Assembly (NCBI RefSeq): GCF_014651035.1
Contig: NZ_BMWC01000001.1
Location: 1,612,965 to 1,676,964, forward strand
Origin: Streptomyces lomondensis
Lineage (GTDB): Bacteria > Actinomycetota > Actinomycetes > Streptomycetales > Streptomycetaceae
Length of the DNA stretch: 64,000 nt
Direction of reading: 5' to 3'
The first letter of the stretch is position 1. Each line of letters opens with the position of its first letter. The notes under the pieces were generated by a model. It was not told the origin of the DNA. It was given only the letters and a program-made list of their open reading frames with translations, and did not search any database. Positions 9,150-18,298 of this stretch are shown here, one piece after another. Position numbers and translations under genes: made by a program.

Positions 9150-10550
9150 GTGACGTCCCGTATCCCGCGCGACTCCAGGCTCCGACTCGTCCGCCCGCGA
9201 CCCCTGGCCGCCGCCCCCAGAGCGATGAACCAGCGGCGCTCGCGCCGCCCCGCACCGCGCCCCCCGGAGGGCACACCGGCACCGGCCGAGCTGGCCGGAA
9301 TGGCACGCTCAGGTCTCGCCGACGCGGCCCGCGTCGCCCGCTGGGCCGACGCCGCGCTCGGCCCCGGCGGGGACAGCGCCACCGCCGACGGCAAGGCCAC
9401 CCTCTCCGACGCGACCGCCGAACGTGCCGCTACCGACCTGGGCCTGACCCCGGCTCAGGTCAGAGCCGACTGGGACACCGCCCGCCTCGCAGGCCTCGTC
9501 GAGGTGCACGGCGACAGCGCCCGCCCCGGCTGGCGGCTGCGCGCCTGGGACCGCGACGACAGCGCCGTGCTGCGCGGCTGGGTCGCCCTCTTCGACGCCT
9601 GGTCGCTCGCCTGTCCGGAACCCGAGGACCACGAGCCCGCCGCCGTCGCCGAGGTCGTCTCGGCCATGCCGCAGGTGCTCTCCTTCCTCCAGCTGTCCGC
9701 CGGCCCCGTCCCCGTCGAGCAGCTCCTCGACCTCCTGGAGCAGCGCGTCACCGAGCTGCGCACCGCCCGCTGCGAGATCCCCTACGGCCCCCAGCCCGAG
9801 CCGGCGGCCGAACCCGAGCCCACCGACGCCCCGCTCGCCCCCCTCCTCGACTGGGCCCTGCGCGCCCTCGCCTCCGTCGGCGCCCTCACCTACGGCGACG
9901 GCCAGGCCACGCTCACCCCGCTCGGCAGCTGGGCCGTCTGGGTCAAGCTGGAGCAGATCTGCGTCGCCGCGCAGAGCCCCGCCGGGAACATCGAGCAGGC
10001 CGCCGAGGACATGCTCCGCGGCTGCGCCCAGCTCCGCCCGAACGCGGCCCGCGCCGAGTACCGCGCCTGGCTCGCCGCCCGGACCGTCGGCAGCGCCGTC
10101 ACCGAACTCCTCGGCGCCGCCCGCGGCGAGGACGCCCTGCTGCGCGGCCTCGCCTTCGAGGCGCTGCGCGTGGTCGGCGCCCCCGCCGAGCCGGACGTCC
10201 GCGCCGTGCTGGAGGAGCCGACGCTCAGGCCGTACGCGCTGCTGTGGCTGGCCGAGCACGACGGCGTCGACCCCGAGGACGCCCACGAGGTCCTCACCCG
10301 GGAGGAGGCGACCTGGCTGTGGGTGGACACCGCCGCCGCCGTCGCCGACCACGGTGAGGCCCCGCTGCTCGTCCGCCACCTGGAGTCCGCGGTGCAGCCG
10401 ACCATCCCGATGCTCCTGGACGAGGTGCGGGCCGTAGGCCACCCGCGCACCGTGCAGGTCCTGGTCGCGCTCGCCGCCGCACACCCCGACCCGGCCCTCG
10501 CCAAGGCCGTACGCCGGGCCGCCTTCCAGGTGCACACGGGCGGCAGCTAG
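9150..10550 (+). CDS. Conserved hypothetical protein with winged-helix-like N terminus and helical-repeat C terminus
   Basis: 466 residues from GTG 9150 (GGAAG nine bases upstream); ATG 9225 is an alternative start. After an Arg/Pro-rich first 70 residues, the stretch ERAATDLGLTPAQVRADWDTARLAGLVEV resembles a helix-turn-helix/wing. The second half is Ala/Leu-rich helical sequence with spaced acidic residues (LLRGLAFEALRVVGAP..., LLWLAEHDGVDP), resembling HEAT-like repeats. I do not recognise a named family. It stands alone between a hydrolase and a convergent VOC gene. The codon third-position bias is typical of a real gene. Confidence 0.75.
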   Translation: MTSRIPRDSRLRLVRPRPLAAAPRAMNQRRSRRPAPRPPEGTPAPAELAGMARSGLADAARVARWADAALGPGGDSATADGKATLSDATAERAATDLGLTPAQVRADWDTARLAGLVEVHGDSARPGWRLRAWDRDDSAVLRGWVALFDAWSLACPEPEDHEPAAVAEVVSAMPQVLSFLQLSAGPVPVEQLLDLLEQRVTELRTARCEIPYGPQPEPAAEPEPTDAPLAPLLDWALRALASVGALTYGDGQATLTPLGSWAVWVKLEQICVAAQSPAGNIEQAAEDMLRGCAQLRPNAARAEYRAWLAARTVGSAVTELLGAARGEDALLRGLAFEALRVVGAPAEPDVRAVLEEPTLRPYALLWLAEHDGVDPEDAHEVLTREEATWLWVDTAAAVADHGEAPLLVRHLESAVQPTIPMLLDEVRAVGHPRTVQVLVALAAAHPDPALAKAVRRAAFQVHTGGS

Positions 10551-10554
10551 GGCC

Positions 10555-10578
10555 GACGCCCGCTCCCCGGGGGGCGTC
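10555..10578. terminator. Hairpin between convergent genes
   Basis: GACGCCC (10555-10561) pairs with GGGCGTC (10572-10578) across a 10-nt loop. It lies directly after the stop at 10550 and touches the last codon of the convergent VOC gene. It could serve both directions, but there is no U-run. Confidence 0.5.
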
Positions 10579-10990
10579 AGCCCGCTATCTCGGGCGCGTA
10601 CGTGCCGAAACTCCACACATTGCCCTCGAGGTCCTGGGCCATGTAGTCCCGAGAGCCGTAGTCCTGGTCCGTCGGGGGCATGAGGATCTCCGCGCCGTGG
10701 TCGACGGCGCGGCGGTGGTGCGCGTCCACGTCGTCCACCACCACGTACACCCCGGTCGTGCCCGCGTCCTTCATGGCCGCGTCGAACACACCGCCGCGGC
10801 CCTTGCTGCCGACCATCACCGCGCCGTTGCCCTGCACCAGCTCGGCATGCAGCACCGAGCCGTCCTCGCCCTCGAACACCGACAGCTCCGTGAAGCCGAA
10901 GGCCTCCGTGAGCTGCCGGATCGCCGCCTTGGCGTCCGCGTACAGCAGCGTCGGGTAGATGCTGGGACGCCCGCCGGAGGTGCCTGCCAT
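10577..10990 (-). CDS. VOC (glyoxalase/bleomycin-resistance fold) family protein
   Basis: 137 residues, PhnB/YdhR-like single VOC domain: IYPTLLYADAKAAIRQLTEAFGF at the start, LHAELVQGNGAVMVG in the middle, and DPEGN-like DLEGNVWSFGTY at the end. Such proteins bind a metal or small ligand between two beta-alpha-beta-beta-beta modules; the activity is not predictable from sequence. ATG 10990 is preceded by GAGGAAGTG. It is divergent from the ABC-F gene, with the leader peptide and promoter region between. Confidence 0.88.
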   Translation of the reverse strand: MAGTSGGRPSIYPTLLYADAKAAIRQLTEAFGFTELSVFEGEDGSVLHAELVQGNGAVMVGSKGRGGVFDAAMKDAGTTGVYVVVDDVDAHHRRAVDHGAEILMPPTDQDYGSRDYMAQDLEGNVWSFGTYAPEIAG

Positions 10991-11146
10991 GGCGATCACT
11001 TCCTCGTGTCTCGCTGCCCGGAAGCCGGAATCCGGCCTGCTGCTCAGTTTTCCACCGGCCACTGACAACGGCCCTCCGGCCGGGCGGCGGACCTCGAACA
11101 CCCGAACGCAGAAAAAGTGGTTGCACGGCCCCGTTAGACTGTCCCC

Positions 11147-11170
11147 ATGGCCATTCTCCTCGCGCATTAG
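11147..11170 (+). CDS. Seven-codon leader peptide candidate MAILLAH before the ABC-F gene
   Basis: ATG GCC ATT CTC CTC GCG CAT TAG. A -10-like TAGACT occupies 11135-11140, which would place transcription start at or next to the ATG, so the message would be leaderless. Immediately after the stop, GGCGGGA (11173-11179) can pair with TCCCGCC (11197-11203), and the ABC-F start follows 26 bp later. Short translated leaders with attenuator folding are known upstream of antibiotic-responsive ABC-F genes; whether this one works that way is inference. Confidence 0.45.
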   Translation: MAILLAH

Positions 11171-11228
11171 ACGGCGGGAACGTCCTCAGCCGCCCATCCC
11201 GCCCCCGTATCCGCCCTGGAGTCTGTCC

Positions 11229-12825
<1,597 letters not shown>

Positions 12826-12827
<2 letters not shown>

Positions 12828-12893
12828 TCGAATGCGTGATCAACGGCGTATGGATCATTCGGCCTAGCGGTGATCCATCATCTGTGTGAGATC
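12826..12893. promoter_or_regulatory. Cluster of five GATC sites upstream of gbn
   Basis: GATC occurs at 12826, 12838, 12853, 12872 and 12890, five times in 68 bp, starting at the stop codon of the ABC-F gene. In DNA of this base composition GATC is expected roughly once in several hundred bp. The next gene encodes Gbn, whose S. coelicolor homologue is known as a GATC-binding nucleoid protein. A self-binding region is the simplest reading. Confidence 0.6.
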
Positions 12894-12924
12894 TCCTCGT
12901 ACCGAGGTGTGTCCTACATCGATT

Positions 12925-12963
12925 GCGCGGCCGAGCCCCCGATTCTTCCGGGCTCGGCCGCGC
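12925..12963 (+). terminator. Strong hairpin terminator after the ABC-F gene
   Basis: GCGCGGCCGAGCCC (12925-12938) pairs perfectly with GGGCTCGGCCGCGC (12950-12963) over an 11-nt loop, followed by CGCCTTTCTG. It lies 98 bp after the ABC-F stop and 200 bp before gbn. The weak T-run is normal for Streptomyces terminators. The rest of 12828-13162 holds the GATC cluster and no other gene that I can support. Confidence 0.75.
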
Positions 12964-13162
12964 CGCCTTTCTGACCTGGCATTTCCCGGGGCAATCCGTT
13001 CGGCCGTACGGACGCCACTCTGCGGAATTCCGGATTCCGCATGTGGGGGCGCGCTCCCGTCGTCACAACCTTGTCTCACGGACCTTGCCGAATGGGTGGC
13101 CATCAGGGCCCGGAGGGGTGATCATGAGGAGACCAGAGCGCACTTCCCATGAGGAGGCACGG

Positions 13163-13381
13163 GTGGCCGAGACTCTGAAGAAGGGCAGCCGGGTGACCGG
13201 CGCCGCGCGCGACAAGCTCGCGGCAGACCTGAAGAAGAAGTACGACGCCGGTGCGAGCATCCGGGCGTTGGCCGAGGAGACCGGCCGCTCGTATGGCTTC
13301 GTGCACCGCATGCTCAGTGAGTCGGGCGTCACGCTACGAGGGCGTGGCGGGGCGACGCGGGGCAAAAAGGCCACGGCCTGA
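13163..13381 (+). CDS. gbn: Gbn, GATC-binding nucleoid-associated protein
   Basis: 72 residues from GTG 13163, with GAGGAGG five bases upstream. The sequence starts VAETLKKGSRVTGAARDKLA and contains one helix-turn-helix (ASIRALAEETGRSYGFVHRML, residues about 31-51), then a basic Gly-rich tail RGRGGATRGKKATA. From memory it is almost identical to S. coelicolor SCO1839, described as a small nucleoid protein that recognises GATC and affects development and antibiotic production. Neighbours (ABC-F upstream, enoyl-CoA hydratase downstream) also match that locus. The frame is open upstream to 12923, but no ribosome site supports a longer form. Confidence 0.93.
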   Translation: MAETLKKGSRVTGAARDKLAADLKKKYDAGASIRALAEETGRSYGFVHRMLSESGVTLRGRGGATRGKKATA

Positions 13382-13383
13382 CC

Positions 13384-13419
13384 CCGGGTGGCCCCACGGC
13401 TTCGATGGTGGCCACCCGG
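13384..13419 (+). terminator. Hairpin terminator after gbn
   Basis: CCGGGTGGCC (13384-13393) pairs with GGCCACCCGG (13410-13419), a 10-bp perfect stem with a 16-nt loop, starting 3 bp after the gbn stop. Confidence 0.65.
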
Positions 13420-13531
13420 TCGGCCTGCTGATCGGCCGGGTGGTTACTGTGCAGTCACTTAAGTGTGGCGTGCTACGGCGGGACAGCCGTCGCACGGCAC
13501 CGAAGACGACCGCACACATCGGAGGCGTCCC

Positions 13532-14335
13532 ATGGCTTCGCCCGACAAGGACCTCGTTCCCGTACTCGACAAGGACGGCGTACGGCTCACCGTCGACGAC
13601 GCGATCGCCACGGTGACGCTGACCAACCCGGCCAAGCGCAACGCGCAGAGCCCCGCTCTGTGGCGGGCGCTGACCGAGGCCGGGCGGCAACTGCCGGGCT
13701 CCGTCCGCGTCGTGGTGCTGCGGGCCGAGGGCAAGTCCTTCTCGGCCGGGCTCGACCGGCAGGCGTTCACGCCCGAGGGCTTCGACGGGGAACCGTCGTT
13801 CATCGACCTCGCACGGGGCGGTGACGCCGAGTTGGACGCGACCATCGCCGAATACCAGGAGGCGTTCACCTGGTGGCGGCGCAGCGACATCGTCTCCGTC
13901 GCCGCTGTCCAGGGGCATGCCATCGGGGCGGGCTTCCAGCTCGCCCTCGCCTGCGACCTGCGCGTCGTCGCCGACGACGTGCAGTTCGCCATGCGCGAGA
14001 CCAGCCTCGGACTCGTGCCCGACCTGACGGGCACGCATCCGCTGGTCGGACTCGTCGGATACGCCCGCGCGCTGGAGATCTGCGTGACCGGGCGCTTCGT
14101 CACGGCCGAGGAGGCCGTCAGCACCGGCCTGGCCAACCTCGCCGTGCCCGCCGGCCAGCTCGACGACGCGGTCCGCGACCTCACGGCGGCCGTCCTCGCC
14201 GCGCCCCGCGACGCCGTCATCGAGACCAAGGCCCTGCTGCGCGGCGCACAGGACCGCACCTACGAGGCCCAGCGCAGTGCGGAACGCCAGTCCCAGGCGC
14301 GACGGCTGCGGGACCTCGCGGGCGTCGGCGACTGA
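13532..14335 (+). CDS. Enoyl-CoA hydratase/isomerase family protein
   Basis: 267 residues, standard crotonase fold length. Family segments: LTNPAKRNAQSPALW, EGKSFSAGLD (oxyanion hole strand), VQGHAIGAGFQLALACDLR (second oxyanion and CoA site), and MRETSLGLVPDLTGTHPL. The usual Glu pair of true hydratases is not obvious (position after GAGFQL is A), so it may act as an isomerase or on another acyl-CoA. ATG 13532 has GGAGG eight bases upstream. Probably monocistronic; downstream is a convergent Asp23-like gene. Confidence 0.88.
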   Translation: MASPDKDLVPVLDKDGVRLTVDDAIATVTLTNPAKRNAQSPALWRALTEAGRQLPGSVRVVVLRAEGKSFSAGLDRQAFTPEGFDGEPSFIDLARGGDAELDATIAEYQEAFTWWRRSDIVSVAAVQGHAIGAGFQLALACDLRVVADDVQFAMRETSLGLVPDLTGTHPLVGLVGYARALEICVTGRFVTAEEAVSTGLANLAVPAGQLDDAVRDLTAAVLAAPRDAVIETKALLRGAQDRTYEAQRSAERQSQARRLRDLAGVGD

Positions 14336-14358
14336 CGAACCCCGGGCCGCGTGTGCGG

Positions 14359-15072
14359 TCAGCCGATCGCGCTCACCAGTACCGCCACCGTCGGGTGGTC
14401 CGACAGTGACGTCCTGACCGCTGTGCGGACCGCGCGGGCCACGTCCCGGACCCGGTGGTCCGCGCCCACCGCCAGTTCCACCCGGACGTGGCGGTGGGGC
14501 AGCGCGCCGCCGCCCGGGCGTTCCTCGATATGCACCGGATGGCCCATCGCGCCGGTCAGATGGAGCACGCCCGGCACCCCGAGGGCGATCGCCGCCACCC
14601 GGCCCTCGTCGCCCTCCTCCATGGGCGCGGCCCGGGGCGGCTCGGGAAGACGTACCGCGGGCCCGGGTTCCGACTCCTCGTCCAGCAGCCCCGTCACGCG
14701 CAGATCCACCTCCCGCACCGTCAGACCGATCCGCTGCGTCGCGGCGGTCGCCAAGGTCGCCCGCAGCAGGGACGCCGTCGTCGGCAGCGGCTCCGAGGCC
14801 GTGGCCGCGAACTCGGCCGTCACCCGCAGCGGACCGGGCGGCAGGGCGCTCGGCGGCGGGGGCACGGCCGGCTCCAGGACCTCCGCCGGATCGGCCAGCG
14901 CGATACGCAGCGCGTCGACGCGCACGCCCGGAGCGTCCCTTGCCGCGCGCCGCAGCAGCGCCTTTGCCGCCTGCTCGGCGATCCACGCGCCGTCCCGCGC
15001 GTCACCCAGCGGCAGAAGCCTGCCGAAGCCCAGCTGATGTCTCACTGCCCGCGTCCACCGGTCGGCCGTCAT
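14359..15072 (-). CDS. Asp23-related protein, divergent member of the envelope-stress cluster
   Basis: 237 residues from ATG 15072 (GGAGGA immediately upstream, closely spaced; 15090 is an alternative). No signal peptide or membrane span. The C-terminal block HRHVRVELAVGADHRVRDVARAVRTA aligns by eye with the end of the Asp23 domains in the neighbouring genes (IADVAREVRENVITAVERM). A similar pattern appears in the middle (LRVTAEFAATASEPL...LLRATLATAA), suggesting two degenerate Asp23 modules. It is transcribed away from the Asp23/AmaP operon across an 87-bp shared upstream region, so it probably belongs to the same system. The exact role is unknown. Confidence 0.75.
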   Translation of the reverse strand: MTADRWTRAVRHQLGFGRLLPLGDARDGAWIAEQAAKALLRRAARDAPGVRVDALRIALADPAEVLEPAVPPPPSALPPGPLRVTAEFAATASEPLPTTASLLRATLATAATQRIGLTVREVDLRVTGLLDEESEPGPAVRLPEPPRAAPMEEGDEGRVAAIALGVPGVLHLTGAMGHPVHIEERPGGGALPHRHVRVELAVGADHRVRDVARAVRTAVRTSLSDHPTVAVLVSAIG

Positions 15073-15102
15073 TCCTCCAGCCTGCCGCATCAGAGGCGCG
15101 CA

Positions 15103-15127
15103 ACCACGTAACCGTGCTTACGGTGGT
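15103..15127. promoter_or_regulatory. Inverted repeat between the divergent Asp23-type genes
   Basis: ACCACGTAA then CCGTGC then TTACGGTGGT forms a near-perfect inverted repeat (one bulged base), centred in the 87 bp between the genes starting at 15072 and 15160. Its position suits an operator acting on both genes. Which factor binds is unknown. Confidence 0.4.
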
Positions 15128-15159
15128 CGCAGGACGACAACCGAAAAGGACGTACGGCG

Positions 15160-15636
15160 ATGACTGACATGACCGAGAACCGGGGCGGGGAGACCGAGAC
15201 GCCGGCGGCACGCCGGAGTCCGCTGACCAAGCGCGGCGGGGGAGACCCGGGCTCCCGGGGCCGGACGACCATCGCGGACGGCGTCGTGGAGAAGATCGCC
15301 GGGCTCGCCGCACGCGACGTGGACGGCGTGCACGCCATGGGCAGCGGCCTGTCGCGCACGTTCGGAGCAGTGCGCGACCGCGTGCCCGGCGGCCAGAAGT
15401 CGGGCGTGACCCGCGGTGTGAAGGCCGAGGTCGGCGAGGTGCAGGCCGCCCTCGACCTGGAGATCGTCGTCGAATACGGCGTGTCGATCGCCGACGTGGC
15501 CCGGGAGGTACGAGAGAACGTCATCACCGCCGTGGAGCGGATGACCGGCCTGGAGGTCGTCGAGGTCAACATCGCGGTGAGCGACGTGAAGCTGCCGGAC
15601 GAAGAGGAAGAGGAACCGGAGCGCAGGATCCAGTGA
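15160..15636 (+). CDS. Asp23/Gls24 family envelope stress response protein
   Basis: 158 residues. After a charged N-terminal 30, the Asp23 domain runs from RTTIADGVVEKIAGLAARDVDGVHAMG to VVEVNIAVSDVKLP, ending in an acidic tail. Asp23 proteins are cytoplasmic, bind AmaP-type membrane anchors and help withstand alkaline and cell-wall stress in Firmicutes; the actinobacterial role is less clear. AAAAGGA lies nine bases before ATG 15160. First gene of a five-gene plus-strand operon to 17518. Confidence 0.92.
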   Translation: MTDMTENRGGETETPAARRSPLTKRGGGDPGSRGRTTIADGVVEKIAGLAARDVDGVHAMGSGLSRTFGAVRDRVPGGQKSGVTRGVKAEVGEVQAALDLEIVVEYGVSIADVAREVRENVITAVERMTGLEVVEVNIAVSDVKLPDEEEEEPERRIQ

Positions 15637-15682
15637 GATACAGGGCACCGGGCAACACAACGGCTGAGGAGCTGAGGAGCGC

Positions 15683-15868
15683 ATGAGCATGGCCGTGGTC
15701 GGCATGATCGCCGGCATGGCGCTGGCCTTCGCCGGATATTTCGGCGGATTCGGTGCCTTTCTGCTGGTGGCGGCGCTGGGCGCCGTCGGCTTCGTCGTCG
15801 GCCGGTTCCTGGAGGGGGACATGGACTTCGGCGACTTCTTCCGCACTCGTGGCGAACGGCGGCGGTGA
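15683..15868 (+). CDS. Small membrane protein of the Asp23/AmaP operon (DUF2273-like)
   Basis: 61 residues, nearly all hydrophobic with Gly-rich small-residue helices (MAVVGMIAGMALAFAGYF, FLLVAALGAVGFVVGRF), then a charged C terminus EGDMDFGDFFRTRGERRR. GAGGAGCGC precedes ATG 15683. A small two-helix protein at this place is standard in Asp23 operons (DUF2273 type); family assignment is by context and size. Its stop overlaps the next start as GTGA. Confidence 0.82.
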   Translation: MSMAVVGMIAGMALAFAGYFGGFGAFLLVAALGAVGFVVGRFLEGDMDFGDFFRTRGERRR

Positions 15869-16248
15869 CGCCCGTGAGCGCGGGGGCCGGTGAACTCGAC
15901 AGACCTCTGGCGGTCGTCCCGCCGGGGGAGCGCGGCGCGACCCGGATCGCCGACCGGGTCGTCGCGAAGATCGCCTCCCAGGCGGCCCGCGAGGCCGTCG
16001 GGACGCTGCCGCCCGACGCCGGCCGGCCGTCCGCCTCGGTCGTCGTCCACCACCACGTGGCCCACGTCCGCGTCCACGTCGAACTCGACTACCCCTGCGA
16101 CATCGGCGACCGCTGCCGCCGGGTGCGTCGCCAGGTCGCCGAGCGGGTGAGTGCCCTGGCGGGCATGCAGGTGCCGGAGGTCGTCGTCCAGGTGGAGCGG
16201 CTGCACCTGGTCGCGGAGCCCGGCGCGGTACAGGGGAGGACGCGATGA
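15865..16248 (+). CDS. Second Asp23-like protein
   Basis: 127 residues from GTG 15865. RGATRIADRVVAKIASQAAREAVG matches the N-terminal helix and strand of the Asp23 domain, and CRRVRRQVAERVSALAGMQVPEVVVQVERL matches its C-terminal half, so it is a near-minimal Asp23 domain without the acidic tail of the first copy. Overlaps the preceding gene (GTGA) and the next one (ATGA), implying coupled translation. Probably a partner or paralogue of the 15160 protein. Confidence 0.85.
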   Translation: MTPVSAGAGELDRPLAVVPPGERGATRIADRVVAKIASQAAREAVGTLPPDAGRPSASVVVHHHVAHVRVHVELDYPCDIGDRCRRVRRQVAERVSALAGMQVPEVVVQVERLHLVAEPGAVQGRTR

Positions 16249-16934
16249 GCGAACCCCAGGACAGGGAACCGTCCGAGGCCGAGGGCACCACACAGCGCCT
16301 GCCGGTCCTGGAGAAGCCGGGTGCCCCCAACGCACCCGACCGGTCGGCGTCGTCGGACGGGCCGCCGTCCGTGCTCGACGGCGAGGGCGGACGCGCGGGC
16401 CGCTTCTGGTCGGCGCGCCGCATCTCCGCGGCCCTCGTCGCCCTGGTGCTCCTGGCTCTGGCCGGGCTGTTCCTCTACGACATCGTCGCCGTGCGCGCCG
16501 ACCGGCCCGGCATGCACTGGCGCCGGGAGCTGGCCCGGCAGCTCGCCGAACGGCCCCTGGACGACATCTGGGTGCTCATCGGGGCCGGGGTCGCCGCCGC
16601 CCTCGGGCTCTGGCTGCTGTTCCTGGCCGCCACACCCGGCCTGCGGCACGTGCTCCCGATGCGCCGGACGCACGCCGACGTCCGCGCGGGACTGGACCGG
16701 GACGCCGCCGCGACCGCGCTGCGCGACCGGGCGATGGAGGTGGCCGGCGTGCAGTCGGTGCGGGTACGGGTGCGCCGGCGCCGGGCGGACGTCCGCGCCC
16801 TGTCCCACTTCCGTGACCTGGACGACGTACGAACCGAACTGGACGCCGTGCTCGCCGACGCGGTCAGCGGACTGGGACTGTCCCGGCCGCCCTCGCTGTC
16901 GGTGCGCGTCCGGCGGCCCGGCAGGAAGGGGTGA
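16245..16934 (+). CDS. Membrane protein of the Asp23/AmaP operon (DUF6286-like)
   Basis: 229 residues. An N-terminal disordered, acidic 50 residues precede two transmembrane helices (about residues 60-82, ISAALVALVLLALAGLFLYD, and 107-127, DIWVLIGAGVAAALGLWLLF). The C-terminal soluble domain has alternating charged strands (VQSVRVRVRRRRADVRA, RPPSLSVRVRR), reminiscent of the AmaP/Asp23 interaction domain. I recall the name DUF6286 for this group but cannot check it. ATGA and GTGA overlaps on both sides. Confidence 0.8.
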   Translation: MSEPQDREPSEAEGTTQRLPVLEKPGAPNAPDRSASSDGPPSVLDGEGGRAGRFWSARRISAALVALVLLALAGLFLYDIVAVRADRPGMHWRRELARQLAERPLDDIWVLIGAGVAAALGLWLLFLAATPGLRHVLPMRRTHADVRAGLDRDAAATALRDRAMEVAGVQSVRVRVRRRRADVRALSHFRDLDDVRTELDAVLADAVSGLGLSRPPSLSVRVRRPGRKG

Positions 16935-17518
16935 GGACGGTGCTCAGGGTCGTCAACCGCGTGTTCCTCGGGCTGGTGGGCCTGGTCCTGCTGGTGCTGG
17001 GCGGCTCCGTGCTGGCCGTCGGCCTCGGCGCCCCGGCGCCCTCGTGGTGGATCCACCACGACCGGCACGACGTGCTGCTCAGCGAAGCCGAACGCACCCG
17101 CTGGCGTGACGACGGCTGGTGGTGGCCCGTCGTCATCGCCGTGCTCGCCGTCCTCCTCCTGCTCGCCCTGTGGTGGCTCGTCTCGGTGCTGCGCCGGCGC
17201 CGCCTCGCCGAGGTCCTCGTCGACACCGGCGACGGCGAGGGCGCGCTCGTGCGCGGCCGGGCCCTGGAGAACGTCCTCACCGAGGAGGCCGGTCGCATCG
17301 ACGGCGTCGACCGCTCCCACGCCCACCTGACCGGCCGCCGCAGCGCCCCCGAGGCCCACGTACGCCTCGCACTGGAGCCGCAGGTGGATCCCGGGGCCGC
17401 GTTGAACGACTTCACGACCGGTGCCCTGACCCACGCCAGAACGTCGGCGGGCCTGGCGTCGCTTCCGGCGGAGGTACGACTGAGAGGCGTCCGGCACCAT
17501 GCGGAAAGGGTGAGTTGA
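16931..17518 (+). CDS. amaP: Alkaline shock response membrane anchor protein AmaP-like
   Basis: 195 residues from GTG 16931. Two N-terminal transmembrane helices (VFLGLVGLVLLVLGGSVLAV; WWPVVIAVLAVLLLLALWWL) flank a short external loop containing SWWIHHDRHDVLLS. The cytoplasmic C-terminal domain (LVRGRALENVLTEEAGRIDGV...) is the part that in AmaP binds Asp23. This organisation (two helices then one soluble domain, last gene of an Asp23 operon) supports the assignment. The stop is 20 bp from the convergent SDR gene, leaving little room for a terminator. Confidence 0.82.
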   Translation: MRTVLRVVNRVFLGLVGLVLLVLGGSVLAVGLGAPAPSWWIHHDRHDVLLSEAERTRWRDDGWWWPVVIAVLAVLLLLALWWLVSVLRRRRLAEVLVDTGDGEGALVRGRALENVLTEEAGRIDGVDRSHAHLTGRRSAPEAHVRLALEPQVDPGAALNDFTTGALTHARTSAGLASLPAEVRLRGVRHHAERVS

Positions 17519-17537
17519 ACGTCCTCAGCCGGCACCC

Positions 17538-18293
17538 TCAGAACCCGTGCCGTGCTCCTCCGTCGACGGGAACCATCACACCCGTCAGATAAGAAGCAGC
17601 CGGCGACAACAAGAACGCCGCGACGCGCCCGAACTCCTCCGGCGCCCCGTACCGCCGCAACGGAATCTGCGACTCCGAAGCCGCCCTGGTCGCCTCGGGA
17701 TCCGCCGACAACGCATCCAGCTCGCGCACGCGATCCGTGTCGATCCGCCCGGGCAGCACACCCACCACCCGAACGCCCCGCGGCCCCAGCTCGTCGGAGA
17801 GCGACTTGGCGAACCCGGCCAGCCCCGGCCGCAGCCCGTTCGAGATCGTCAGCCCCGGGATCGGCTCGTACACCGACCCGGACAGCACGAACCCGATGAC
17901 ACCCCCGGCCTCCAACTCGGCGGCCGCGGCGCGAGCCAGCCGCACCGCACCGAGGAACACCGACTCGAACGCCGCCTGCCACTGCTCGTCCGTGTTGTCC
18001 GCGACGAACCCGGCGGGCGGCCCGCCCACGCTGACCAGGACACCGTCGAGGCGGCCGAAGTGCTCCCGCGCGGCCCCGACCAGCCGGGCCGGTGCCCCGG
18101 GATCGGCGTTGTCGACGGCCACCCCGACCGCGTTCGGGCCCAGCGCGGCCGCCGCGTCGGCGACGCTCTTGCCGTCCCGCCCCGAGACGACCACCTTCGC
18201 CCCGTCCGCGACGAGCTCACGCGCGGAGGCGTTGCCGAGGCCCCGCGTGGCCCCCGTGACGACGTACACCCGGTCCTTCAGTCCAAGATCCAT
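17538..18293 (-). CDS. Short-chain dehydrogenase/reductase
   Basis: 251 residues. Rossmann start VYVVTGATRGLGNASA (TGxxxGLG, NAD(P) binding) and DNADP at the adenine pocket. The usual catalytic YxxxK is not seen: the region reads IGFVLSGSVYEPIPGLTISNGLRPGLAG, with the expected active-site lysine missing, so catalysis may differ. It ends with YLTGVMVPVDGGARHGF as in many SDRs. ATG 18293 lies 5 bp after the GH15 stop on the same strand, so the two are probably one transcript. The substrate is unknown. Confidence 0.87.
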   Translation of the reverse strand: MDLGLKDRVYVVTGATRGLGNASARELVADGAKVVVSGRDGKSVADAAAALGPNAVGVAVDNADPGAPARLVGAAREHFGRLDGVLVSVGGPPAGFVADNTDEQWQAAFESVFLGAVRLARAAAAELEAGGVIGFVLSGSVYEPIPGLTISNGLRPGLAGFAKSLSDELGPRGVRVVGVLPGRIDTDRVRELDALSADPEATRAASESQIPLRRYGAPEEFGRVAAFLLSPAASYLTGVMVPVDGGARHGF

Positions 18294-18298
18294 GGTCC

